Source of the DNA: UBA6627 sp965248675
Lineage (GTDB): Bacteria; Chloroflexota; Dehalococcoidia; UBA2979
Direction of reading: 5' to 3'
NCBI GenBank assembly: GCA_965248675.1
Contig: CBDFJZ010000007.1
Coordinates: 186,001 to 250,000 of the forward strand
DNA length: 64,000 nt
The notes below the pieces were generated by a model, which saw nothing but the letters and a program-made list of their open reading frames with translations, ran no database searches and was not told the origin of the DNA. The position numbers and the translations under genes were made by a program. Below, one piece after another: positions 37,739 to 46,301 of this stretch. Numbering within the stretch: position 1 is the first letter of the stretch; each line of letters starts with the position of its first letter.

Positions 37739-39060
37739 ACGCGCGCCGCGGCGATGCCGGCTGGCGGCTGAGGGATCGCGCGATCGTCAAGCGGGAACGG
37801 GACTTCGATCGAGAACGTCGATCCCTCGCCGAGCGTGCTGTCCACGCGCACGACGCCATCCATCGCCTGGACCAGGTGGCGGACGATCGCGAGGCCCAGC
37901 CCGGTGCCGCCGTGGGTACGCGTCGTCGAAGCGTCGACCTGCGTGAACTCCTCGAAGATCGCGTCCTGCAGATCGCTGGGGACGCCGATCCCGGTGTCGG
38001 TCACCGCGACGCGGAGATAGTGCGCGCCATCGGCACGCTGGCGGACGTCCTCGACGGAGAAGGCGACGTGGCCCTCGGCCGTGAACTTGATCGCGTTGGA
38101 ACCGAGGTTCAACAAGATCTGGCGCACCCGCCCGGCATCGCCAATCACCTGCTGCGGGACGTGGGACGGGTAGCGGACGATCAGTTCGATGTCGCGCACG
38201 TCCTCGCGATGAGACAGCAGCTCGGCGATCTCGTACACGGTGTCTCGCAGGGAGAACGACAGTGACTCCAGCTCCATCCGCCCGGCCTCGATCTTCGAGA
38301 AGTCCAGGATCTCGTTGATCAGGGACAGCAGGGTTTCTCCGGAGGAGCGAATCGCGTTGCCGTACTGCAGTTGTTCTTCATCGAGTTCCGTGCCCAGGAG
38401 CAATCCAGTCATGCCGATCACGCCATTCATCGGCGTACGGATCTCGTGCGACAGCGTTGCCAGAAAGTCGGCCTTCGAGGCCGCCGCCGCTTCAGCGCGG
38501 GTCGCGAGCGCCCGGGCTTCACGGGCCTGTTCGCGCAGGCGTTGCTCGGCCTGTTTGATCTCGGTCATGTCGCGAACGATGCCGGTGAAGCTGCGTCCGC
38601 TCTCGTCGACGACCTCGCTGACGGATAGCTGAATCGGGAATTCGCCGCCGCCTCGGCGTCGCGCAACGTCATCACGGACCTGACCGACGACGGTCGTCGC
38701 CTGACCGGTCTCAACGTAGCTGTCGACGAACCGCGGCCGCGCGGTGCCCGTTGATCGCGACATCAGCATCTCAACGGGACGTCCGATCACTTCGTCGGCC
38801 TGGTAGCCAAACATCCGCTCGGCGGCGCGGTTGAAGCTTTCGATCAGCCCGCCTTCAGAGATGCCGATGATGGCGTCGGCGGCCGTATCGAGGATCGTGT
38901 TCAGCCGCTGCTCGCGTTGCGACAGGGAGATCATCAACTGGTCATGCGCCGTGGCCAGCCGGCGCAGCTCGGCGGTACGGACGTCGACTTCCCGTTCGAC
39001 ACGACGGGTCCGTCCCCTGACGCTGCTGAAGTAGGCGCCGGCCAGCACGAACACGAGCAA
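37714..39060 (-). pseudogene. hybrid histidine kinase, segment 2: TM2-PAS-HisKA-HATPase
   Basis: Same frame as segment 1, separated from it only by a TGA. It begins with the end of TM2 (LVFVLAGAYF), then a coiled coil, PAS (ILDTAADAIIGISEGG, NRAAERMFGY), HisKA with the phosphoacceptor in FLATLSHEIRTPMNGVIG, and HATPase_c with NAIKFTAEG (N box), DTGIGVP (G1), FEEFTQVDAS (F box) and GGTGLGLAI (G2). All catalytic motifs are intact. The frame is lost at its 3' end, just as the first receiver should begin. Confidence 0.85.
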
Positions 39061-39138
39061 GGTGCCGCCGCCGATCGCGGCGGCGAGCCATGGACGCGAG
39101 CCCGGATGCGCAGCGTGATCCTGGTCGACGGCAATCGT

Positions 39139-40032
39139 TCAGGTCCGATCGGCGACCGTGAGCGTGCTGCCGTCGACGGCGCGATCGTCGTCCGTCTCGG
39201 CTAGCGGATCGAGATCGTCAGCGGCGCCGGTGCTGATCGCGACGGGAACCCCATTCGTGACGTCGCGGAGACTGACCGTGAGCCCCTCCCGCTCGGCGTC
39301 AGCGAGCACCGGGGCGAGCAGATCGCCGACCCGGTACACCCCGAGCACGAAGCCATCGAGCGCGGTCCGCCGCTCGGGGACGGTGAGGGGCGACTCTGGC
39401 GTGTCGTAGACGGGCACGAACAGCAACATTCCGGTCTGGGTGCCGCGTTCCTGCACCAACTCGACGAGTACCACCGAGGCCGAGCCGGAGTCGCGTGCGG
39501 CCTCGAGCGCGGTGCGTCGTACGGACTCCGAGCCGAGATCGAACCCGAGCGCGGCCTCGTTTCCTTCCAGCGGTTCGACATAGAACACGGGATAGTAGGC
39601 GTCGCGTTGTCCGGCGAGGGCGAGTGCGCCGCTGTCCGTGCGTTCGCGGATGACGAATTCGTCAAGCCCATCGGCGACGGCCGCCGCTTCGAAGCTGTCA
39701 CGGTCGGCGGGGGTGACACGGGGGATCCACTCCAGCGCCTGGACGCTCGACGAATGATCGGTGACCGTCTGCGCGTAGGCGCTGAACCCCTCCCGATCAA
39801 CGAACGACGAGGCGGCGTAGAGGCCCTGAAGGCCGCGGAGCGTCTGCTCCAGACTGTCGAGGCGGGCCTGGGTCGCGTTCTCCAGGCGGATCGTCGCTTT
39901 CTCGAACTCACGGTCGGCTCGCGCAGCCTCCCAGCCGGAGGTGACGCGAAAGGCGACCACGGCAACCACCAGCCCGACCGCCAGCACGGCCGCGTACACC
40001 CAGTGCTTCCGAGCCAGATACGCAGGATTCAT
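39139..40032 (-). pseudogene. hybrid histidine kinase, segment 1: CHASE sensor
   Basis: Starts MNPAYLARKHWVYAAVLAVG at ATG 40032, giving TM1, then an extracellular CHASE domain (ALEWIPRVTPADRDSFEAAA, YYPVFYVEPLEGN, LFVPVYDT, GFVLGVYRVGDLL). It ends in VADRT followed by TGA at 39139-39141. Translation past the TGA in the same frame gives TIAVDQDHAAHPG and then TM2 and the kinase. Homologues have Trp at the stop position, so TGG to TGA is the likely event. Without readthrough the sensor would be separated from its kinase. Confidence 0.85.
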
Positions 40033-40084
40033 CGATGCCACTTCCCGTTGCCGGCGGGCGTCCGCCGCCGGCGTCGCTGCTCGG

Positions 40085-40879
40085 CTACGGCCGCTGTTCG
40101 ACGTGCTCGAGCGCCGCGAGGACGCGGTCACACTCCGCGGACAGCACGTCGACGAGCGTGGTCGCTCTGGAGAGATCGCCGTTCCGCCCCCAGCGCTCGA
40201 ACTCGTTCGCCTGCGTCGCGAGCGCGGTTGCGCCGAGGTTGGCGGCGGCGGCGTTGAGCATCAGCGCCGCGTGACAGAGCTGTTGGACGTCGTTCGCCAC
40301 GAGTGCGTCGACGATCCGCTGGATCGCGAAGCGCGCCTCGTCGCGAAACAACTGGACCACCGAAAAGCCGTCGTGGGGATCCGCCTGCAGCAGACCGATC
40401 TGCTCGATCCAGGTGACGTCGAGCGCGTCTCGGTGCAGAGCGGCGCCGTCCGCGGCGCTGCTCACGGCCGGCGGCGGCATCCGCCAACGATCAACGGCCG
40501 CCGTCAGGTCGTCGAACTTGAACGGCTTCGACACATAGTCGTCCGCGCCGGCTTCCAGGCAGCGCTCCCGATCGCCGGTCATGACGTTCGCCGTGATGGC
40601 GATCACGGGGACGCGTGGTAGCGGAAAGTGACGGCGGATCTCGCGGATACAGTCGTAGCCGCCCATCTCCGGCATCATGATGTCCATCAGCACGAGATCG
40701 TGGCGGTTGCGCCCGAACGCGTGCAGCGCCACGAGCCCGTTGTCCGCGAGTTCCACGTCGAAGTTGAGCCGCTCCAGCATGTGCATGGCGATGCGCTGGT
40801 TTGTGTAGCTGTCCTCGACCAGCAGCGCGCGACCGCGGTCAGCGGTCAGGGGCACCGGGTCGCTCGTTGGATGCGCCAT
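40085..40879 (-). CDS. response regulator with receiver and degenerate Hpt domains
   Basis: 264 residues from ATG 40879, which has a strong GGAGGG site 6 bases upstream. The receiver (about 15-135) is canonical: LLVEDSYTNQ, LVLMDIMMPEMGGYD, VIAITANVM, DDYVSKPF. The C-terminal region (about 165-264) looks like an Hpt four-helix bundle, but its active helix reads CHAALMLNAAAANLGA; the His expected eight residues before the final Asn is Leu, and the only nearby His is three residues earlier. Phosphotransfer may be lost. It is first in an operon with the CHASE hybrid kinase (52-bp gap). Confidence 0.82.
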   Translation of the reverse strand: MAHPTSDPVPLTADRGRALLVEDSYTNQRIAMHMLERLNFDVELADNGLVALHAFGRNRHDLVLMDIMMPEMGGYDCIREIRRHFPLPRVPVIAITANVMTGDRERCLEAGADDYVSKPFKFDDLTAAVDRWRMPPPAVSSAADGAALHRDALDVTWIEQIGLLQADPHDGFSVVQLFRDEARFAIQRIVDALVANDVQQLCHAALMLNAAAANLGATALATQANEFERWGRNGDLSRATTLVDVLSAECDRVLAALEHVEQRP

Positions 40880-40897
40880 TGATCCCTCCGAACACAC

Positions 40898-41260
40898 TTA
40901 GCGCCGCGAACGGCCGTTCTGGTGGCCTCGATCGGCTCGATCCCCGAGAACGCGTTCACGTTTCGCGCTCAGCCTGACGCAGATCGGTCGTTCCGACTGA
41001 TCTCCGCGGACGGCCACCCTCGTTGGCTCCCAGTCATCTTCGGCAACGCTCCACATCTCTCTTCTTCGGTTGCTGACGATCGCTACACGTCGCGGTCACG
41101 ACCGGGCCACGCTCACCACGAGCACACCGCCGGGCCTCCGGGAGCGGTACTGGTCTCGCACTGTTCAGCGCCGCCCGAACGCGTCCGAAGATCAAGGTTG
41201 GCGGACCGGGCGCGTCACACGGCGGCCGGATCGCGCAATGCAGTAGTAGAGGTGATCCGC
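40898..41260. other. 363-bp spacer with no recognisable gene
   Basis: A plus-strand frame is open through most of this stretch, but its composition is not protein-like before the membrane anchor of the gene at 41261. It probably holds divergent promoters for the phosphorelay (minus) and the ApbE module (plus); no clear -10 box stands out. Confidence 0.35.
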
Positions 41261-41701
41261 GTGGATCGGAAGCGGGCAGCCGCGTACGCGCTGGCCAGCA
41301 CGGCGGTCGCTGCCGCCGTGATTGTGATCCTGGCGACCACTGTCGGACTCGTCGGCGGCACCGACTCTACGTCCGCTGCCGAGAACGAACAGACCGCGGA
41401 GGAGCCGAGTACGTCGAGTGGCGACGCGGGCCGGGAAGCGACGGTCACCGGCGACAGCTCAGCTGATGACAGCGCAACGGCAACCTCGACGCCGGCGTCC
41501 GAGGCGACCGGAGTCTCCGCGACTCCGGCTCCGACCGCAACGGCTGGCACGTCAGACCCGCCACCTCCCAGCGACGCGCCGGCGCCGACCGCGGCCCCGA
41601 CGGCAGCGCCAACCGTGACGGCCACACCCGCGCCAACCCCGACGTCAGTCAATTGCCTCACGCTCCCACCGAAGGAGCGCGCCAAGTGCTTGCGGCAGTA
41701 G
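41261..41701 (+). CDS. membrane-anchored Thr/Ser/Pro/Ala-rich protein 1
   Basis: 146 residues from GTG 41261 (AGAGGTGA upstream; GTG 41252 is an alternative). A basic start, MDRKRAAAYA, precedes one membrane helix (STAVAAAVIVILATTVGLVGG), then about 90 residues of Glu/Asp/Ser/Thr turning into Ala/Pro/Thr repeats, and a compact end NCLTLPPKERAKCLRQ with two Cys. No known domain. First gene of a plus-strand cluster with a similar protein, ApbE and a ferric-reductase-like protein (gaps of 10, -4 and -4 bases). Likely an extracytoplasmic stalk; function unknown. Confidence 0.55.
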   Translation: MDRKRAAAYALASTAVAAAVIVILATTVGLVGGTDSTSAAENEQTAEEPSTSSGDAGREATVTGDSSADDSATATSTPASEATGVSATPAPTATAGTSDPPPPSDAPAPTAAPTAAPTVTATPAPTPTSVNCLTLPPKERAKCLRQ

Positions 41702-41711
41702 GAACGAACCG

Positions 41712-42179
41712 ATGGCTCGCGCCGAAGTGAATCTCGCCGTGATCGCCGGATCCGCGATCACGCTCGCCGCCTCCTGGGCCGGAATCGCGTACGCGGATGG
41801 CCGCGCCGAGGACACGGTGGCCGTGGTCGAGGGTGCGCCGCCGCCTGAGTCGACAATCGACGTCCCGCTCGCTCTTGCGACCACGAGCGCTGCGCCCGAC
41901 GCGACAACGGCACCCGGTGGGGAAGCCAGCGCCGTCCCGAGCGCCGACGTGACCACCGCGCCTTCGGCGACGGGCACCGTCGGCGCCGCCGCGCCGACCG
42001 CCGCTACAACCGCAGTGGCGACCACCGCGCCAACTGGTCCGACGGTCACCTCGACCGCCGTCGTCACCGCGACGCCCCTCATCACGGCGACCGCGACGCC
42101 CGAGGTGGTGCTGACGCCGGCGCCGACCCCGACGCCTGCTCCGACCGAGGAGCCGAAGCGGAAGTCGAAGACGTCGTGA
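41712..42179 (+). CDS. exported Thr/Pro/Ala-rich protein 2
   Basis: 155 residues: an N-terminal hydrophobic segment (LAVIAGSAITLAASWAGIAYA) that could be a signal peptide or anchor, then a long low-complexity Thr/Ala/Pro/Val chain ending TPAPTEEPKRKSKTS. It shares style with protein 1 but no alignable core. Its TGA overlaps the GTG start of apbE. Neither protein shows a convincing SGAT-type flavinylation motif, though both are rich in Ser/Thr-Ala-Thr. Confidence 0.55.
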   Translation: MARAEVNLAVIAGSAITLAASWAGIAYADGRAEDTVAVVEGAPPPESTIDVPLALATTSAAPDATTAPGGEASAVPSADVTTAPSATGTVGAAAPTAATTAVATTAPTGPTVTSTAVVTATPLITATATPEVVLTPAPTPTPAPTEEPKRKSKTS

Positions 42180-43027
42180 TCCGGGAGTTCCGTGCGATGG
42201 GCTCAGAGTGGTGGCTCAGCACCGAGCGGGGTACCGCTGCAGACCTCGACGAGGCCGAAGCGCTGGTCCACTCGACCGAACGCCGCTTTTCTCGTTTCCT
42301 GCCCGACTCCCTGCTCAGCCAGCTCAACGCAACCCGGCAAGCCGAGGATCGCGAACTCGCGGACCTGATGCTGTGCGCCCTCGAGATCCGCGCGATCACC
42401 GATGGCGCGTTCGACCCGGCGGTCGGCGATGCCGTCGCGGCGGCGGGCTACACCGACTCGTTCGACCAGTTCGAGGATGGACGCCGGCAAACGCGATCGG
42501 CCGCCGCGAACCCGCCGATCGCTGTGCGCGAAAACGAGGTTCGGCTGGGCGACGGTGGCACCGTCGACCTGGGCGGCATCGCCAAGGGCTGGACGGCGGA
42601 CCGCGTGGCCGAGCTGCTGCGCGAGCGTGACACCGGAATCACGATCGTCGACGCGGGCGGAGATTTGCTCGTCCAGACCGGTGACGAACGGACCGAGTTG
42701 ATCGGCCTCGGCGTTGACGGGTATTCCGTCCGACTCTCCGCTGGCGCGATCGCCACCTCGTCGGTACTCAAGCGGCGCTGGGAGAGCGACCGTGGCGACA
42801 TGCACCACATCATCGCGCCTGAGACACGGCTGCCCGCGGAGGTGACGCTGGAACTGGTCTCGGTGGTCGCACCGGACGCTGCGACAGCGGATGCCCTTGC
42901 GACGGCGCTGATCGCCGATCCGACCCGCGGGCTGCCGGCATTACGACACGCTGGTGCGGCGGCGCTCGTCGTCGATCGGAGCGGCGACCGCCTCGTCACC
43001 CCCGAGCTCGAGGCGTTGCTCGCATGA
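42176..43027 (+). CDS. apbE: FAD:protein FMN transferase
   Basis: Attaches FMN covalently to Thr of extracytoplasmic flavoproteins, using FAD and Mg. 283 residues from GTG 42176 (ATG 42197 is possible). ApbE motifs: AMGSEWWLSTE at the start, ERRFSRFLPDSLLSQLN, GAFDPAVGDAVAAAGY, VDLGGIAKGWTADRVAELL near residue 125, DAGGDLLVQTG, and HHIIAPET near 207. No signal peptide is evident, so it may act in the cytoplasm or be exported another way. It overlaps both neighbours by 4 bases. Confidence 0.9.
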   Translation: MIREFRAMGSEWWLSTERGTAADLDEAEALVHSTERRFSRFLPDSLLSQLNATRQAEDRELADLMLCALEIRAITDGAFDPAVGDAVAAAGYTDSFDQFEDGRRQTRSAAANPPIAVRENEVRLGDGGTVDLGGIAKGWTADRVAELLRERDTGITIVDAGGDLLVQTGDERTELIGLGVDGYSVRLSAGAIATSSVLKRRWESDRGDMHHIIAPETRLPAEVTLELVSVVAPDAATADALATALIADPTRGLPALRHAGAAALVVDRSGDRLVTPELEALLA

Positions 43028-43680
43028 AGCGAAGCCTGTGGCTCGCGGCTCAGTTCGCGCTCGCCGGGGTCGCGATCTTGGTGACGTACCAGCAGCTTCC
43101 CGCGTTGTTCGACGCCTGGCAGACCGAACAGCCGGCTCAGTGGTGGGCCGCACGGTCGACGGGGTTCGTGGCACTCGTCGCGCTTACGTTGTCGATGTTG
43201 TTCGGGCTGATGGTCAGCTCGCGCGGCCTCGATGGCGGCGTGGCGCGCGGAACCGTGCTCGAACATCATCAGCAGTGGTCGCGCGCGGCGCTGGTCGCGG
43301 TGATCGTGCACGTGCTGGTGATCGTCACCGACGACTACGTGAGCATCACCGTATCGGACGCCCTCGTGCCCGGCGTCTCCGAGGAGCTGACCGGCCCGAT
43401 CGCGCTCGGTGCGATCTCGTTCTGGCTGATCGCGCTGCTGATGGCGTCGAGCTGGGCGCGGGATTACCTCCCGTTCGTGGCGTGGCGCGTGATCCACACG
43501 GCTGCGCTCGCGGCGTTTGTGCTCGGACTCGTGCACGGTTTCACCGCGGGGACCGACTCGGATCTACCAGTGGTCCAGGTCGTGTACGTCGCGGCGGTAT
43601 CGGTCGTGATTGGAGCGACGATCTTCCGCTTCCTGTACGTCGCCCGAAGAAGGGAGCCGCCCGCGGCGGAGGCGGCGTAG
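43024..43680 (+). CDS. ferric reductase-like transmembrane cytochrome b
   Basis: 218 residues with six probable helices. Heme-ligand-like His pairs occur in helices 3 and 5 (HHQQWSRAALVAVIVH; HTAALAAFVLGLVH with 13-residue spacing), as in the ferric-reductase-like transmembrane domain family. It starts in an ATGA overlap with apbE. In other bacteria such a protein is encoded next to ApbE and an FMN-binding protein and passes electrons across the membrane to the covalently bound flavin; the FMN-binding partner is not seen here. Confidence 0.78.
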   Translation: MKRSLWLAAQFALAGVAILVTYQQLPALFDAWQTEQPAQWWAARSTGFVALVALTLSMLFGLMVSSRGLDGGVARGTVLEHHQQWSRAALVAVIVHVLVIVTDDYVSITVSDALVPGVSEELTGPIALGAISFWLIALLMASSWARDYLPFVAWRVIHTAALAAFVLGLVHGFTAGTDSDLPVVQVVYVAAVSVVIGATIFRFLYVARRREPPAAEAA

Positions 43681-43743
43681 CAGGAGCCCTCGTGCGTGTG
43701 TGGGGTGCAAACGTCCGATTAGCACATGCGTTCTGTTCTGTGC

Positions 43744-43749
43744 TAGAGT
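43744..43749 (+). promoter_or_regulatory. -10 box of comM (leaderless)
   Basis: TAGAGT preceded by TGC (extended -10 like), 7 bases before the comM ATG at 43757. Confidence 0.5.
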
Positions 43750-43756
43750 CTCGCGC

Positions 43757-45272
43757 ATGACGCTCGCACAGATTCGCAGCGGTGCGCTCCAGGGCATCGA
43801 CGGGATCCCGGTCGACGTCGAGGTGGACATCGGCAGCGGCCTGCCGGCGTTCAACATCGTCGGCCTGCCGGATGCCGCGGTGCAGGAGGCGCGCGAGCGC
43901 GTGCGCTCGGCGATCCGCAACGCCGGGTTCGAGTTCCCGTTGCGGCGGATCACCGTGAACCTCGCGCCAGCCGATGTGCGCAAGGAAGGGCCGATCTACG
44001 ACCTGCCGATCGCGGTCGCGATCCTGATCGCCTCCGGCCAGATCGAGGACCACTTCGCGAACACCGCGCTGATGGGCGAGCTGTCGCTGGATGGGCGGCT
44101 GCGCCACGTGAGCGGCGTCCTCCCGTTCGTCGCGATGTGTCACGGCGAGGAGATCGCCTCGGTCGTCGTTCCCGCCGAGGACGTACGCGAGGCGCGGATG
44201 GTCGGCGGCGTCGCGTCATTCGGCCTCGCGACGCTCAAACAGCTCAAGGCGCCTCCACCGGAGTGGGACGAGGAGGAGCTCCCGGCGCCGGAGTGTCTCG
44301 CCAGCCTCGGAACGTACGACCTCTCGGTGGTGCGCGGACAGGAGCATGTGAAGCGCGCGCTCGAGGTTGCCGCCTCTGGCGGTCACAACCTGATGATGCA
44401 GGGGCCGCCCGGCTCCGGTAAGACGCTGCTCGCGCGGGCGCTGCCGGGTCTGATCGCGCCGCTGACGCCGCTGGAGTCGATCGACGTTTCGAAGATCTAC
44501 TCGGTCGCCGGGCTGCTCAGTCGCGCCCAGCCACTGCTGCGCCAGCGGCCGTTCCGGTCGCCGCACCACACCATCTCGCACGCGGGCCTCGTCGGCGGCG
44601 GGTCGGTGATCCGCCCGGGCGAGGTCTCGCTCGCGCACCGCGGCGTGCTCTTCGTCGACGAGTTCCCGGAGTTCACCGGCCGTGCGCTCGAGGCGCTGCG
44701 CGAACCGCTCGAGGCAGGCGTCGTCACGATCTCGCGAGCGCGCGGGTCGATCACGTTCCCCGCCCGCATCCTGCTCGTCGCCGCGATGAACCCCTGTCCG
44801 TGCGGCTACTACGGCGATAGCCGTCGCGCCTGTAGCTGTCCAGAGGCGACGGTTTCGAGGTACCAGCACCGCGTCTCCGGCCCGCTGCTCGATCGCTTCG
44901 ACCTGTTCGCGGAGGTGCCACGTGTCGAGTACGAGGAGCTGACCGGGGCTCCGAGCGGCGAACGCTCCGAGACGGTTCGTGAGCCGGGTGATCGCGGCGC
45001 GCGCGGTGCAGCAGCAACGTTTCGCTGGCCGCGGCGGCGCGACGAACGCGGAGATGGACCCGGTGGACGTCCATCGCTTCTGCCAGGATCGTCTCGTCGA
45101 TGCAGCGCGACCGCTACTGGCCTCGGCGACCGACCGACTCGGGCTGTCCGCTCGCTCCTTTCATCGCGTGCTCAAAGTGGCGAGGACCGTCGCTGACCTC
45201 GATCACTGCGAGGCGATCGAAGCGGGCCATCTGGCGGAGGCAATCCAGTACCGCCGGCGGGGTGGCGATTAG
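43757..45272 (+). pseudogene. comM: ComM/YifB-family AAA+ ATPase with a frameshift
   Basis: Mg-chelatase-like helicase linked to branch migration during transformation. The first frame (ATG 43757) carries GLPAFNIVGLPDAAVQEARER, Walker A GPPGSGKTLLARALP near residue 220, Walker B GVLFVDEF and the Cys cluster CPCGYYGD / ACSCPEA. After SGERSETVR (around 44978-44981) the frame becomes nonsense and ends at 45196. The homologous C-terminus (RVIAARAVQQQRFAGRGG ... SFHRVLKVARTVADL) continues in a second frame to 45272; one extra base explains this. Corrected length is about 505 residues, normal for the family. Confidence 0.85.
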
Positions 45273-45413
45273 CCGGCGATGCCGGACGGATGGGCGACGC
45301 CGGCGGGGTCGGGCGATGATCCCCGAGTTGACGGCCGGCTGACATAAGCAGAGTCCCGTAAGCGAAATCTGCGTATCCGCCGATGATCCACCGATGACTT
45401 CCGGAGGTGGACG

Positions 45414-46235
45414 ATGACCCACGCAGAAGCGCTCCCTGTCCTCCCGATTCCTCACGCTCGCGCGCTCGCGCTGCTCGAGGACGCAGGCCTCGAGATTTCC
45501 GAGCTCGCCGAGACGGTCACGTCGGACCCGGCGCTCACCACGGCCGTGTTGCGCGCCGCGAACTCCGCGGCGTCCGCGCCGGTAAACCGCGTGACCGACG
45601 CGGACCAGGCGACCATGCGAATCGGCCTCGATGCGACGCGGCGCCTCGTCGCCGGGACCGTCGTCGGAACGACCTTCAACGACATTCGCCGATCGGGCAT
45701 CGACTCCGACCAGCTGTGGGGCCATCTGATCGCCTGCGCGATCCTCACCGACCAGTCGCTCCGCAACGACCGCGACACTCGCGGCGCGTTTTCCGCCGGC
45801 CTCTTGCACGACCTCGGCCGGATGGCGATGGCGCAGTCGGAGCCCGAACGCTACGCGAAGGTGGCGACGCTCGTGGCGCACGGCGCCGACGCGCGTTCGA
45901 TCGAGATCGATGTCTTCGGCTACGACCACCAGGAGTTCGGCGAGCGCATCGCCGAGGCCTGGGAGCTGCCGGACGAGATCATCGAGTCCGTCGGCGACCA
46001 CCATGAGGGCGGCCGCAGCAAGCTTTCCCGCACCGTGCGCAACAGCCGCTGGACCGCCGTCCGCGTCGGATTCGGCGACGGCCTCTGCGAGGCGTCCGCG
46101 TTCCCCGAGAGCGCGCTCGACCTGGGACGCGAGGAGAAGCTGGTCCTCTCTGCGATCGGCGGCGAGGAAGCGCTGCGCAACCGCGTCGAGTGGTTCCGAC
46201 ACGCCGTCTCTGGCGAGCAAGCGGCCGCTGCCTAG
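45414..46235 (+). CDS. HDOD-domain signalling protein
   Basis: 273 residues, ATG 45414 with GGAGGTGG site. The HDOD fold is shown by SDPALTTAVLRAANSA (about 36-51), a HLIACAI helix, FSAGLLHDLGRMAMAQ near residue 123 and YDHQEFGERIAEAWELPDEIIESVGDHHE near 165. An HD-like pair (HDLG) is present, but the residues for phosphodiesterase activity are incomplete, as normal for HDOD. Such proteins regulate cell cycle or motility. It stands alone; comM is upstream and the next gene is convergent. Confidence 0.85.
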   Translation: MTHAEALPVLPIPHARALALLEDAGLEISELAETVTSDPALTTAVLRAANSAASAPVNRVTDADQATMRIGLDATRRLVAGTVVGTTFNDIRRSGIDSDQLWGHLIACAILTDQSLRNDRDTRGAFSAGLLHDLGRMAMAQSEPERYAKVATLVAHGADARSIEIDVFGYDHQEFGERIAEAWELPDEIIESVGDHHEGGRSKLSRTVRNSRWTAVRVGFGDGLCEASAFPESALDLGREEKLVLSAIGGEEALRNRVEWFRHAVSGEQAAAA

Positions 46236-46301
46236 CTGCGCCTCGATCGAAGCCGGAGGGCCCCTCGGAAGTACGTGCGCTGAGGTACTGCTCCGGCGCG
46301 A

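Noticed and set aside
39139..39141. Selenocysteine recoding of the kinase TGA
   Set aside because: A Trp is expected at the site, no selenocysteine-type context or stem-loop was recognised, and the gene has a second lesion.
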